A stretch of 64,000 nt of DNA from Entoloma clypeatum. Its lineage: Eukaryota > Basidiomycota > Agaricomycetes > Agaricales > Entolomataceae. Shown here piece by piece: positions 52,978 through 63,515 of this stretch. Position numbers and translations under genes: made by a program. The notes under the pieces are model-generated. The model was not told where the DNA came from and made no database searches. It saw only the letters and a program-made list of their open reading frames with translations. Location of the stretch: assembly GCA_963565915.1 (NCBI GenBank), contig OY751485.1:124001-188000 (forward strand), in the 5' to 3' direction. The first letter of the stretch is position 1. Each line of letters opens with the position of its first letter.

Positions 52978-53347
52978 TGTTACGGACTAACGACTACGGA
53001 CTTATACGCTTACTTTTTCACTTTTACTCATCGGCCCCCGCTTACACATATCGTATTATACTTTATTCCCTTTAGTATACTTCGCTCCCGCGCTGACTCG
53101 CTTTCCGCAGCTGTCTGACTCATTCCGCAGTCAGCTTACTCATTAGTGCATAGCCTTCCGCAGTTGCCTTACTCATGCGCACTGCCTTCCGCAGTTACTG
53201 ACTCATTCGCTACCGCTCATAGTCAGTACTATATAAACCTCATGTACCATAGCTACATTCCTTAGATTTAGCAATCACATTGCTCTTCGCCTTTCCATCT
53301 TCCTGCATACTCTGCCCGAACCTTGGAACGGTTTGTTACGCATAACA
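52978..53347 (+). repeat. Gyp3-C 3' LTR
   Basis: 370 bp, nearly identical to its 5' partner. It ends directly against Copia-2. Confidence 0.9.
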
Positions 53348-54841
53348 AATATCACCCATTTCTCTAGCGCAGCTAAGGCGAGAATGATCCGAATGGTTTC
53401 ATACCAAACAACTGGGGAGAATAATTCATAGAAGTCGATGCCTTCGACTTGTGAGAATCCTTTGGCAACTAACCTTGCCTTTTTGCGACCATCCGATTTG
53501 ATTGCAAATACCCATCGGTTCTGCATCACTTTACGACCTTTTGGTAGGTCGACCAACTCAAAGACTTTGCGCTTGTTGAGGGCTTCTAATTCCTCTTGGC
53601 AGGCACGTTTCCATTCCTTCTGCAACGCATCAGGCATGCGTGCAATGTCCCTAAATTGATTTGGAAGTTTGCTTGTGACAGGGACCATGTGTTTCAGCAG
53701 GTATATTGTAAGCTCTACTCCCCCTTCCCGACACAAGCGAGTGAGGTAATCCTCTAACTCCTCGTTATCCCCTTCAGGGGTGGAAATGTCCATATCTTTG
53801 TTTTGATCAGACGCAACGTTGTCAGTATTTGATGGTCCGGAGGATGGACCCGGGTTGGAAGGTCCGGGGTCCGACTGTCTTTGTGGGTTGTATGGAACCC
53901 TTGAGGTATCCTCGTTGACAGTTCACCGCCATTCACGTTGTCCTTGATTATGAACGTCTGTCGCCGGCATATCGCTGTATACATTTCCGGGACGTCAGGT
54001 TTGTATCCGAGATCAACGAGGATGCACAGCTTCTGGGTAATGATCACCGGGAAGACAATCACGTTCGTCTTCAGGTAAATCCACGCGCTTGCACTTCCCT
54101 GGCTGGTAAGGCCTAGGGTTCCAGGGCTGGTTTCCATGGTCCTGTCTTTGATCCTCAGCTGGTGGCTGTGGACTCGGTGAGCTCGGTGGCTCATTGGGGG
54201 GTTCGGGGTGATATTGGCGGTGGAGCACCAAAATCATCTCCGTCTTCCAAAGGATGGTCTGTTGGTACAGAGGGGCCTTCAGGATCGTTCCGTCCCATTT
54301 TGGTAGGATCCTGGTATTGTGTAACCATTGGCATCTTGCCTTTGTGGCACTTTGGGAACAGGTTCTCATCGAACAATGCAGTGGCAGCCATAAATAGCTG
54401 GTTCTGTGGCAGGCGCATAAACTTAAAACCCTTCTGACCGGGTTCATACCTGAGGACGATCATCAGCTCCGATTTGGGCGATAGTTTGTTCTTCCTTTTG
54501 TCTTCAGGTAAGTGTACATAAGCACCACATCCAAACACACGCAGGTGAGTGACATCTGGCTTTTTCCCAATTAAGGCTTCTACCGGTGTTTTCCATGAAT
54601 GGCGTTTCAATGGAGTCCGGTTGTAAAGGTGAGTTGCGTGATCCACAGCAAACTCCCACCAGGAATCAGGTAGGCATGCATCAAGGCGTATTGCCTGAGC
54701 TTTGTCCATAATAGTGCAATTTAAATGTTCCGCACGCCCGTTTTGTTGTTGCTCATGAGGCAGTGACTTCTCTATAAGTATATCTCGGTCACGTAATTCC
54801 TTCTCAAAAGGCTTGAACTCTCCTCCGCCATCAAAGCGCCA
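53348..54841 (-). pseudogene. Copia-2 pol: end of integrase core and N-terminal RT
   Basis: After TGA 54844-54842 the frame continues with WRFDGGGEF, the second integrase Asp, then QQNGRAEHLNCT with the catalytic Glu, and the structural part (LPDSWWEFAVDHATHLYNRTP). A Pro-rich linker follows with frame changes at about 53800-54200. The RT start is present (NRWVFAIKSDGRKKARLVAKGFSQ...). It is cut at FSPVVWYETIRIILALAALEKW by Gyp3-C, so YVDD, RNase H and the 3' LTR are gone. Confidence 0.85.
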
Positions 54842-55160
54842 TCAATTAGCTTGTTTGCCAAACTGATTTTTAATCAGCACGTTGAATTGATGGAAGGCGG
54901 TGATAGCCTCTGACTTCTTGCGTAACTTGATAAGCCAGGCATGTGAAGAGAAGTCGTTGAGAAAGGAAATATACCACTTATTTTTGTGGTATGAGAGAGT
55001 CGGAAATTCCTTTAAGTCCGAGTGAATCAACTCAAATGGCTCTCGTGCATGTGACACGGAGGGTGGAAATGCTTTTGATGGCATCTTCCCTTGAGCACAA
55101 CCATTACAAGGTGGTGTGTCCTTTGGTGGCATAAGCTGTATGAAGCCTTGAACATGTTTC
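54842..55160 (-). pseudogene. Copia-2 integrase, N-terminal part
   Basis: Reads CNGCAQGKMPSKAFPPS, the end of the zinc module, and ELIHSDLKEFPTLSYHKNK with the first catalytic Asp. It ends at TGA 54844-54842 in place of Arg. The upstream part of the gene lies on the other side of the solo LTR. Confidence 0.8.
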
Positions 55161-55618
55161 TGTTATGGTTGACAAACCCATGCAATGCTTAGGCAGAGAG
55201 GCTTAAGTAGCAAAGGCGGATACCAAGGTGATTGCTAGATCTGGGGAATACATGCAATGTATCTACCCTATATATACTAGAAGGTCGAGTCATCTAGATG
55301 ACTCTAGAGCGGTTCCGGTCTGACTCCAGAAGCGGACCCGGAGTAGGTGTCTATGGTAACTGCTGCAGCGTGAGTCAGAGTATCTAAGTATAGTCCAATA
55401 AGTAACACGATGTCAAGGATGTGTGAGAGTAACCATCTAGATATGGTAATGATGACCATACTGTAGTGAGTAAGCGGAGGCCGGGGCCCGAATGATGTAA
55501 AAGTGAATAGTAAGCCTGAAACCAATAGATAAGATGAAACTGGCCATTAATCAGATAAGGCCTCTATGTCTTGTATCTTGTCTGAGCGATCAATGCCATG
55601 GATAGCGAATCCATAACA
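55161..55618. repeat. Solo LTR inserted in Copia-2, 458 bp
   Basis: Ends TGTTATGG...CCATAACA, perfectly inverted for 8 bp. The flanks GTTTC and GTTTT make a probable 5-bp duplication with one change. Joining the flanks restores the Copia-2 frame (ANAPK-H-VQGF). Orientation is not clear, since TATATATA at 55268-55277 reads on both strands. Its family is not otherwise in the window. Confidence 0.7.
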
Positions 55619-56762
55619 GTTTTGGTGCGTTGGCTAAAACATCCTTAGAAGAATGGCCGAACTGTTGGTGCCACGTGTCATAATCTACCGTTTTGGTCGA
55701 TTGCACGTTTAGGGCAGCCAAACTTGATTTACTTGTAACTGAGCAACTCAGCCAATACAAGTTGTCATTCAAAGAATGTGGTTCACAAGTAAACAAGGTT
55801 TTACCGCTTTTGGTCAGAAAATTAATTCGACCTAGTGAACCAATCATTTTGGTTCCTTGTTTAAGTATCTCGCCTACAGACAAGAGTCGTGTGCTCAGGT
55901 CTGGGATAAAGTATACAGGATAAAGACGAGTTATCTTTTTTGTTTTAATCCTGTTGTCACTTATGGTGTGTGAAACCATAATAGTACCTTTGCCAAGGAT
56001 AGAGATTGTATGTCCCTTTCCGGCAGTCTGCACTGGTTTTGGATACTCAAACGCTTCGTAGTTTATAAAGTCGTTGATGTCATAAGTGAAATGCAATGAA
56101 GCACCACTATCCAATATCCAGTTTGCCTTTTGAATTTCCTTACACTGAACACAAGACGCAAAATCATGAATATAATGAGTATTACATGATATGAGACAGC
56201 TATCGAACATGCTAGTTACTCGTATAGGTAACTGCAGTGATGCGTCAGCTTGTTTGTTAAGTGAAAGAGGAAATACACACTTCGGATTTTCACCGGTGGC
56301 AATATTTTCCATATGAGCTCCAAAGAGCTCGTCCTCCCATGTATAGGTCTCTGGATTATACTCCTCTGAAGAACCAAGAGAGACTTCATCGTCATCTTGT
56401 TCAGGGGTAGGAGATTTGCGCTTCGTAATGATGCGCTTCCGGGGATCAACAGTCTTCTGCTCTGGCCAATAGGCCAAGCGCGAAGTCGACGCTTCAGGTT
56501 GTTGAAGTGTGGGATCAACCAATTGTTCGCAGAATCGAAGGTTGCCTATTGTAGGCGTTACATCCATGCGGGCGGCGAGGGAGCGTCCAGCTGTAACTGC
56601 TGGCCAGACGCTGGGTTCCCTTGACGCTTCACCCGTGACCGACTGGTCATTAGCCCTGATACGCTGGATCAGGGTCTTCGCCTTTTTCGTAGGCGGGATG
56701 TAGGTCGATTCGCGGAATATGGTTCCGCTTCCATTAATCATGGTGATGGCGGGTGGCTGCAC
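55619..56762 (-). pseudogene. Copia-2 Gag C-terminus, protease and GAG-pre-integrase
   Basis: Protease WILDSGASLHFT (about 56110) is followed by VYFIPDLSTRLLSVGEIL and the pre-integrase zinc part WHQQFGHSSKDVLANAPK, where the solo LTR interrupts. It is in the same frame as the upstream gag, from which TGA 56858-56856 separates it. A short CVQCKE segment precedes the protease, as in Copia-1. Confidence 0.85.
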
Positions 56763-56855
56763 TTGAAGGGGAGGGAATTCCTCAACCTCTTCAATGCGAG
56801 CGGAGCTTGCAATGTGCGTGTGCTCACGCGCCTTTCCTTTGCCTCTACCACAAAC

Positions 56856-57659
56856 TCATTCGCCACATTGCTTCTTTGGGTGTCCCTCGGACTGTCTCGA
56901 CGCAGGTGGGTTGGACTGCTGCGGCTGCTGCTGCCCCGACTTCTGCCACTTTGGGTTAGAGCCGGGAGTCCGCTTTACTGCGGAGATCTTTTGTGCGGAG
57001 GGTGGGATGTTTTTCCCAGAAAGGTTGCGTCCTTTCTGGAACTCGTTTATAAGCAAGTTTGTCACGTTTTCCCAATTAAGATTAGCACCATCATAGACGA
57101 TGAGGATGGTGGTGACTAGGTGGTCCCACTTTGGTGGGGCAGCGTTGAGGAGGATCATAGCCCGAAGGCTTTCTGGAATGTCGACTTGGTAGGCAGTGAG
57201 GAGGGAGAAAAGTGATGCGAGGCGCTCGATCTCGACGGTGGGATCACCGCCGGAGAGCTTGAAGGCCAGAGCCTGTCTGAAGATTCCAAAAGTATTGGCC
57301 GGCGTTGTGCCGCCATACTTGTACTCCAGGGCTTCCCATGCCTCTTTAGGCGTTGTGGCATCCTTGATGAGATCCTTAATGGATTCATCGCATCTAGTCT
57401 TTATAATCCCTAAAGCAGCAAGCTGCTTCTCATGCCATTCCTCAATCTGACGAGTGTTGACTTGGACATTGCCTGATTGGGCAACACCTGCCGTGTCTAA
57501 CCAGGTCTTTGACTCCACCATGATGGCGGGTTTCAGGGAGTCACCAGTGACGTGTCGCCAGAGGAATGTCGACTGAAGGTAGTCCTTCATTTGTTGCAAC
57601 CAAACAAGATAGTTGGTGCCGGTGAATTTCATAACGAAAGTGTTGACGGAGTTGGACAT
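56856..57659 (-). pseudogene. Copia-2 Gag, N-terminal part
   Basis: 268 codons from ATG 57659 (MSNSVNTFVMKFTGTNY) to TGA 56858-56856. UBN2-type capsid: YLVWLQQMKDYLQSTFLW, IKDATTPKEAWEALEYKYG, FKLSGGDPTVEIERLASLF. A Gln/Pro-rich linker follows. The TGA reads as a changed CGA. Only about 150 bp separate the start from the Gyp3-D insertion and no 5' LTR is seen. Confidence 0.82.
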
Positions 57660-57801
57660 ATTTGGAGATCTGTAACAGGAAATTTTCAGCATAAAGTTTA
57701 ATGAAAAACTGAGACACAGAGAAAATAAATATTCAATCATGTGTACTGCGTTGCTGCCACGATGTTTACCATGTGCCATCAGTATGCCTGTAAGGCGGAG
57801 G

Positions 57802-57806
57802 AGGAT
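57802..57806. repeat. 5-bp target site duplication of Gyp3-D (left)
   Basis: AGGAT, repeated exactly at 63516-63520. Confidence 0.9.
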
Positions 57807-58174
57807 TGTTACGGACTAACGACTACGGACGTATATGCTTACTTTTTCACTTTTACTCATCGGCCCCCGCTTACACATATCGTATTATACTTTATTTCCT
57901 TTAGTATACTTCGCTCCCACGCTGACTCGCTTTCCGCAGCTGTCTGACTCATTCCGCAGTCGTCTTACTCAGACGCACTGCCTTCCGCAGTTATCTTACT
58001 CAGATACACTGCCTTGCGCAGCACTGACTCATATGCTATCGCCTATAGTCAGTACCTATATAAACCCTTTGTACTATAGCTAGATTCCTTAGATTTAGCA
58101 ATCACATTGCTCTTCGCCTTTCCATCTTCCTGCATACTCTGCCCGAACCTTGGAACGGTTTGTTACGCATAACA
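57807..58174 (+). repeat. Gyp3-D 5' LTR
   Basis: 368 bp, TGTTACGGACTAACG...GCATAACA. TATATAA is at 58057-58063, the predicted start AGATTTAGCAA at 58091, and the matching primer-binding site at 58177-58187. It is a subtype B variant with a different U3 repeat region from Gyp3-C. Confidence 0.92.
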
Positions 58175-58276
58175 AGTTGCTAAATCTCGTTAGGTTCGCC
58201 CAGAGCGAAGAGAGCAACTACCAGACGAGTCAAGACGTCGCGCTTCTTTGAAGACTTCACCAGTAACCCATTCAGC

Positions 58277-58976
58277 ACGCCAGAAGCCCGACAGGAGGAG
58301 CTAAGTCCTCGAGACAGTATCGATTTTACGCTTATCCAGCAGTACATCGAATCGGAGATCCGTCGCATCCTACAGCAGGTGCTTGACGAAGAACTAGACA
58401 ACGACGAGCATCGCCCCCACGGCGAGATAGCAGAGAGCATCCATCTTGCTCGACAACACCAGATCGCGCGCTACAACGCCTGACAGAACGAACTCGAAAG
58501 CTTTCGCGTTCAAGAAGGACCTCAGACAGGTCGGATTACAGAGATCAGAGAGTTTATCGGTGTCCAGACAACCGTTATCAGAAGATTGATTAGGACGCTC
58601 ACATCGAGACGTCCCAGAGCCGCATCACCACGAGGGACATGCATTAGTCATCCGAGGGGGTGGCGACACACGCACTGGATCGGGCACCACTTATGGCGGT
58701 CAAGGCAAAGCCATGGAGATCAATAAAGCAGGAGTAGCCCGTTGCTACAACTGTCAGCACTTTTGTCACCTTGCCAAAGACTGCAAAGCCCCAAAGAAGA
58801 AAGATGGTCGTAAGTGTTTCAACTGCGACCAAGAAGGACATATCGCGCGCAACTGCCGCAAGCCGAAGAAGAACTCTGGAAAGATTAGAAAGGTGTCTGA
58901 TGGAGATACCGATGATGACGATGAAACCATCACCATAGAGACCGATGAGAAGGATTTTCCCAAAGGGTCCGATTAA
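58277..58976 (+). pseudogene. Gyp3-D gag remnant, capsid deleted
   Basis: The leader frame (PEARQEELSPRD...) is stopped at TGA 58481-58483, where Gyp3-C has CGA. At about 58632 the sequence jumps from the leader to just before the zinc knuckles, removing about 0.85 kb that would encode the whole capsid. The knuckles CYNCQHFCHLAKDC (Gly changed to Cys) and CFNCDQEGHIARNC remain, and the frame ends at TAA 58974. Confidence 0.85.
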
Positions 58977-61900
58977 ACGACGCTAAGTCGCGACCCTTAT
59001 CCATTAAACGAACTCGCTTGCCTGGTGCAGTTACAGACAATATAACTTATGTTATCCCTGCAAAGCGAGCCGTTGCGTCAACTAAGATTGTCAAGGGAGA
59101 TAAACCTCCGAAATGACGAGAGATCAAGCTGCAAGCTCAGATCAAAACACGACGAGGACCAAAGGCCATTCGACCCGAGGTCGATAGCGAATGTGAACGC
59201 ACATGTATCCATCCCAGAATAGTACGTGAACAGAACCTTCCCACACGTGGAATAAAGCCCATATCAATCCTAAATGCGGATGGATCACCGAACCGACAAC
59301 AGAAAGCAGAAAAACTTGCCGAAGTCAAGCTGGACTTAGGAACACACCAGGAAACCATGGAAGCAATGGTATTGGACATTGGGAGAACAGATATGCTTTT
59401 GGGACATGACTGGTTGGTGCACCACAACCCTACAATCAATTGGACGACTGGCGCCGTAACATTCAACCGATGCCCATCAACGTGTCAAACCAAACACTCG
59501 GATTTCAGGGTTAACCTTAATGGTCGCAAACATCGGGTTCGCATGGTGGAAGTACGAGACAAGGACGCACCCAAGAAATCAGATCAGAAATGGAAGCCCG
59601 GAGACCCCATATTGGAAGCAGTTACTCCCACACCACCTCCCACAACCAAACGACCCTCATATGTTGAACGTTTTGCCCATCTTTTTGAAAAAGAAAACTT
59701 TGACAAGATCCCAAAGGAAAGGGAATGGGACCACGGCATCGAACTTACACCGGACGCACCAAAGGAGCTAGGGGGAAACACGTACCCTATGACCCAAAAG
59801 GAGCAAGAAGAACTGGACGAATTCATTGATGAAGGCCTGGCAACCGGAAAGATCCGACCGTCCAAATCCCCTTATGCATCACCCTGCTTCTTCATTAACA
59901 AGAAAGACGGTTCCAAACGATTGGTACAGGATTATCGCACGGTCAATAAATTCACGGTTAAGGACAAATTCCCACTCCCACGCATCAACGACCTCTTGGA
60001 TGTATTGAAGGACGCAGTCTACTTCAACAAAATGGACATCATGTGGGGATACAATAATGTGCGGATCAAAAAGGGTGACGAATGGAAAGCCGCCTTCTTG
60101 ACCAGCCGAGGATTGTTTGAACCATTGGTCATGTTTTTTGGTCTCTGCAATTCCCCGGGAACGTTCTCTCGGATGATGGCCAGCCTATTCAGGGATCAGA
60201 TCCGTCGGCGCATCTGTGTGATTTACATGGATGACATAGTGGTTATTGGTAAAACCAAGGAAGAACTCGCCCGGAATACCGAAGAGATCTTGCAGATCCT
60301 GTCGGACAATGACTTGTTCCTAAAGGAGAAGAAGTGTCTTTGGGAAGTAACGAAATGCCCCATATTGGGATATGTCGTGGGTGAAGGACGTGTCGAGATG
60401 GAAACTGAAAAGGTGGACACAATCCGGAACTGGCAAGTACCCACATCAAAAAAGGAAGTCCAGAGGTTCCTGGGATTTGCCAACTTTTATCGACGCTTCA
60501 TTGAAGGATACTCAAACATCGCAAAGCCACTCACGACACTTACGGGGAATACAGCATTCACATGGGGACCAGCGGCACAAGAAGCATTTGAAGGTCTCAT
60601 ACGGGCAATCACAACAGCACCAGTCTTGGCATTGCCCAAACCGGACGGACAGTTCAGGGTTGAAACCGATGCATCGGGTTATGCAATTGGAGCGGTACTC
60701 TCACAGAAACAAGACGACAAGTGGCATCCTATCGCATTCTTGTCGCGGACCATGTCCGCGGCCGAACAGAATTACGAGATCTATGACAAGGAACTCTTGG
60801 CAGTCATGGAAGCACTGAAGGACTGGCGACATTATCTACTTGAAGCCAAGGAACGTTTCGAGATCTTAACCGATCACAAAAACCTGGAGTATTTCCAGCG
60901 TCCTCAGGACCTAAACCAACGACAGAGGCGCTGGAAGATGAAGCTACAAGACTATGACTTCGAATTGCGACATGTACCTGGGAAGACAAACGCGAAAGCA
61001 GACATCCTGTCACGTTTACCCTGGTATGAGACGGAACTCGAGCCGCAGGACAGCGACCAAATGCTCAAGGAGGGGCTATTTTTGAAACGATTAGAATCAG
61101 AAGATGTGATACAAATGGAGATGTTCACGGAGGAACAATTCTTTGAAGGGGGTGAAACATCTGATTCCATCAAAATCGGAAACATCACAACCATCGAAAA
61201 CCCATGGATCGTACGCATCAAGGCCTCGAATCGCATGGAAACAGAAGTAGCCCAGGGTCTGAAGAAGAATCCTCACTGGTACCAGCAGGAAAATGGCATC
61301 ACCTACGCAGGAGAACGAGTCTATGTTCCACCAGACCCACAATTGCGCCAAGAACTGATGTTTGAAGCGCACGACGCACCAGTGGCAGGACACCCAGGAC
61401 AATATCGAACACATGAACTCCTCACTCGCACCTACTGGTGGCCCACCATCCTACATGACGTAAAGAAGTATGTGAAAGGTTGTGACACCTGTCAACGCAA
61501 CAAGATCAGCCGCCAAAGGAGACACGCCCCTCTGCACCCTAACGCCGCGCCAAGTCAACCATGGGAAGATATAGGGATTGACGTCGTGGGACCGATACCA
61601 GAATCTGATGGGAAGAACGCAATTCTGGTCATCACGGACAGACATTCAAAGATGCTTCATCTCATCCCGACAACCGTGGAACTATCGGCTGAAGGATTAG
61701 CCAAGATCTATCGGGATCAGATATGGAAACTTCATGGAATTCCCAAGAAGATCATCAGTGATAGGGGACCGCAGTTCGCCGCGAAGTTTATGGAGATACT
61801 TTGCCGCATGTTAGGGATCAAAAGAAATCTGTCCACTGCGTACCATCCACAGACTGATGGACAGGCCGAACGATCGCATCAGGAAACCGAGGTGTTCTTA

Positions 61901-62626
61901 CGAAACTTTGTCAACCATCTACAAGATGATTGGGCGGAATGGATCGCAATCGCAGAATTCCAGTACAATGACAAAGAACATCAAGCGACAAAGTACACAC
62001 CATTCTATCTCAACTACGGTCTGCATCCTTGGAAAGGAGAACTTGTGTTGGAAGACACCAATCCGGCAGCAAACGACTTCTTGAAAAAACTCAAACAGGC
62101 ACGAGAAGAGGCCAACGCAGCACTGAAACAGGCACAGGATCAGATGAAGAAGACAGTTGACACACGACGAAGCCCGTCTCGGGATTACCGCATCGGAGAC
62201 AAGGTGTGGCTGGAAGGGACTAACATCAGGACTGATCGTCCCTCAAAGAAACTTGACGCCCTCCGACACGGACCATTCAAAGTCCTAGAGAAGAAAGGAG
62301 CTAGCGCATACCGTCTTGATCTTCCCAAAACCTGGAAAATGATCCACCCTGTGTTCAACAAAACCCTGTTATCGCCATACGAAACCCCGAAGTATGCCAT
62401 TCAGAAAAAGAAGCCAGCCCCTGATCCGATCATCGTCGAAGGACGAGAAGAATACCATGTCTCCACGATCCTGGACTCTCGAAAATTCCGCGGAAAGATC
62501 CAGTACCTCGTCCAATGGGAAGGGTATGGCCCAGAAGAGAATACGTGGGAACCTCGAACTAATGTTCAGAACGCTCAAGACTTGATTCGAGACTTTCATC
62601 GGCAAAATCCATCGCGTCCACAATAA
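58977..62626 (+). pseudogene. Gyp3-D pol, broken only in the protease
   Basis: A TGA at 59114 (CGA in B1) and a Gly-to-Glu change in the protease active site (VDSECE where relatives have VDSGCE, about 59180) disable the N-terminal part. From 59117 to 62626 the frame is open: RT (YMDDIV about 60225), RNase H ([14 protein letters not shown]), integrase zinc module and core (D in GIDVVGP about 61577, SDRGPQF about 61757, AERSHQE about 61863) and chromodomain ([21 protein letters not shown]). It is otherwise the best-preserved Gyp3 polymerase. Confidence 0.9.
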
Positions 62627-62741
62627 AAGAACAAACTTTGAGCCATTTTCCACATCGACTTCTGTCACATTGAGTTCCCCGCTCCAACTCTTCTCGCCCA
62701 ACACGCCGTTCTTCTTATACCTTTCAAACATCATTTCTGCC

Positions 62742-63110
62742 ATGTCCAACATCACCGCCGCCTCCACCGATGCTTCCGATATCAACCCCACCATCACCAC
62801 CCTCATCGGCGAAGCGCTCTCCATGCGCGACCAGATCCATGCGCTCGAAACCTCCGTTGCCGACATCCTTCACCGGCAGATGCATATCCGCCTTCATACC
62901 CTTTCCGATTTGCCAACCGCCCCCACCGCTGAGGAGAAACTCATCCTCAAAAACTATACCAACACCCTTGCTGTCGAGAACCGACGCCTTCGCCTCGCTG
63001 TTCGAGGTTTAGAGTTTGCCACGGCGGTTAACGATGAACTGATAAAAGATTGGGGTAACCGAGTTGACCCTGCCTGGGCCGATCCAAATGGCAACGATGG
63101 ATGGGAGTAG
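62742..63110 (+). CDS. Gyp3 ORF3, subtype B (copy in D)
   Basis: 122 codons, ATG to TAG, 115 nt after the pol stop and 37 nt before the LTR. It is almost identical to the copies at 33764 and 52572. Helical, heptad-like (RDQIHALETSVADILHRQM and ENRRLRLAVRGLEFATAV), with an acidic Trp-containing tail. No known domain. Confidence 0.6.
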   Translation: MSNITAASTDASDINPTITTLIGEALSMRDQIHALETSVADILHRQMHIRLHTLSDLPTAPTAEEKLILKNYTNTLAVENRRLRLAVRGLEFATAVNDELIKDWGNRVDPAWADPNGNDGWE

Positions 63111-63147
63111 GTAGTCTGTGAGGACACAGACCTTGAGGAGGGGAACA

Positions 63148-63515
63148 TGTTACGGACTAACGACTACGGACGTATATGCTTACTTTTTCACTTTTACTCA
63201 TCGGCCCCCGCTTACACATATCGTATTATACTTTATTTCCTTTAGTATACTTCGCTCCCGCGCTGACTCGCTTTCCGCAGCTGTCTGACTCATTCCGCAG
63301 TCGTCTTACTCAGACGCACTGCCTTCCGCAGTTATCTTACTCAGATACACTGCCTTGCGCAGCACTGACTCATATGCTATCGCCTATAGTCAGTACCTAT
63401 ATAAACCCTTTGTACTATAGCTAGATTCCTTAGATTTAGCAATCACATTGCTCTTCGCCTTTCCATCTTCCTGCATACTCTGCCCGAACCTTGGAACGGT
63501 TTGTTACGCATAACA
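63148..63515 (+). repeat. Gyp3-D 3' LTR
   Basis: 368 bp, preceded by polypurine GAGGAGGGGAA (63135-63145). One difference from the 5' LTR (tcccG/Acgctg). Confidence 0.93.

Larger units (their letters stand above)
47245..53347 (+). mobile_element. Gyp3-C, mosaic and deleted chromovirus
   Basis: Two 370-bp LTRs of subtype B (47245-47614, 52978-53347) enclose gag, a twice-deleted pol and ORF3. Flanks are AAAGG and AATAT, so there is no target duplication; the right side abuts the RT of Copia-2. The segment 51712 to about 52565 is nearly identical to Gyp3-A (44393-45250), while the rest is subtype B, so it is a recombinant. Loss of the duplication suggests that its ends come from two insertions. 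Confidence 0.85.
53348..57806 (-). mobile_element. Copia-2, truncated Ty1/Copia element
   Basis: A minus-strand Copia element running from gag (57659) to within RT (53348), where Gyp3-C begins. No LTR of its own is seen at either end. It has nonsense codons and a solo LTR of another family inside. It differs from Copia-1 throughout. Confidence 0.85.
57807..63515 (+). mobile_element. Gyp3-D, young chromovirus lacking capsid
   Basis: 5709 bp with 368-bp LTRs that differ at one site by eye and the exact duplication AGGAT. The leader, gag zinc knuckles, almost complete pol and ORF3 are present, but the capsid part of gag is deleted. The recent insertion despite lack of Gag points to mobilisation in trans. 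Confidence 0.93.
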
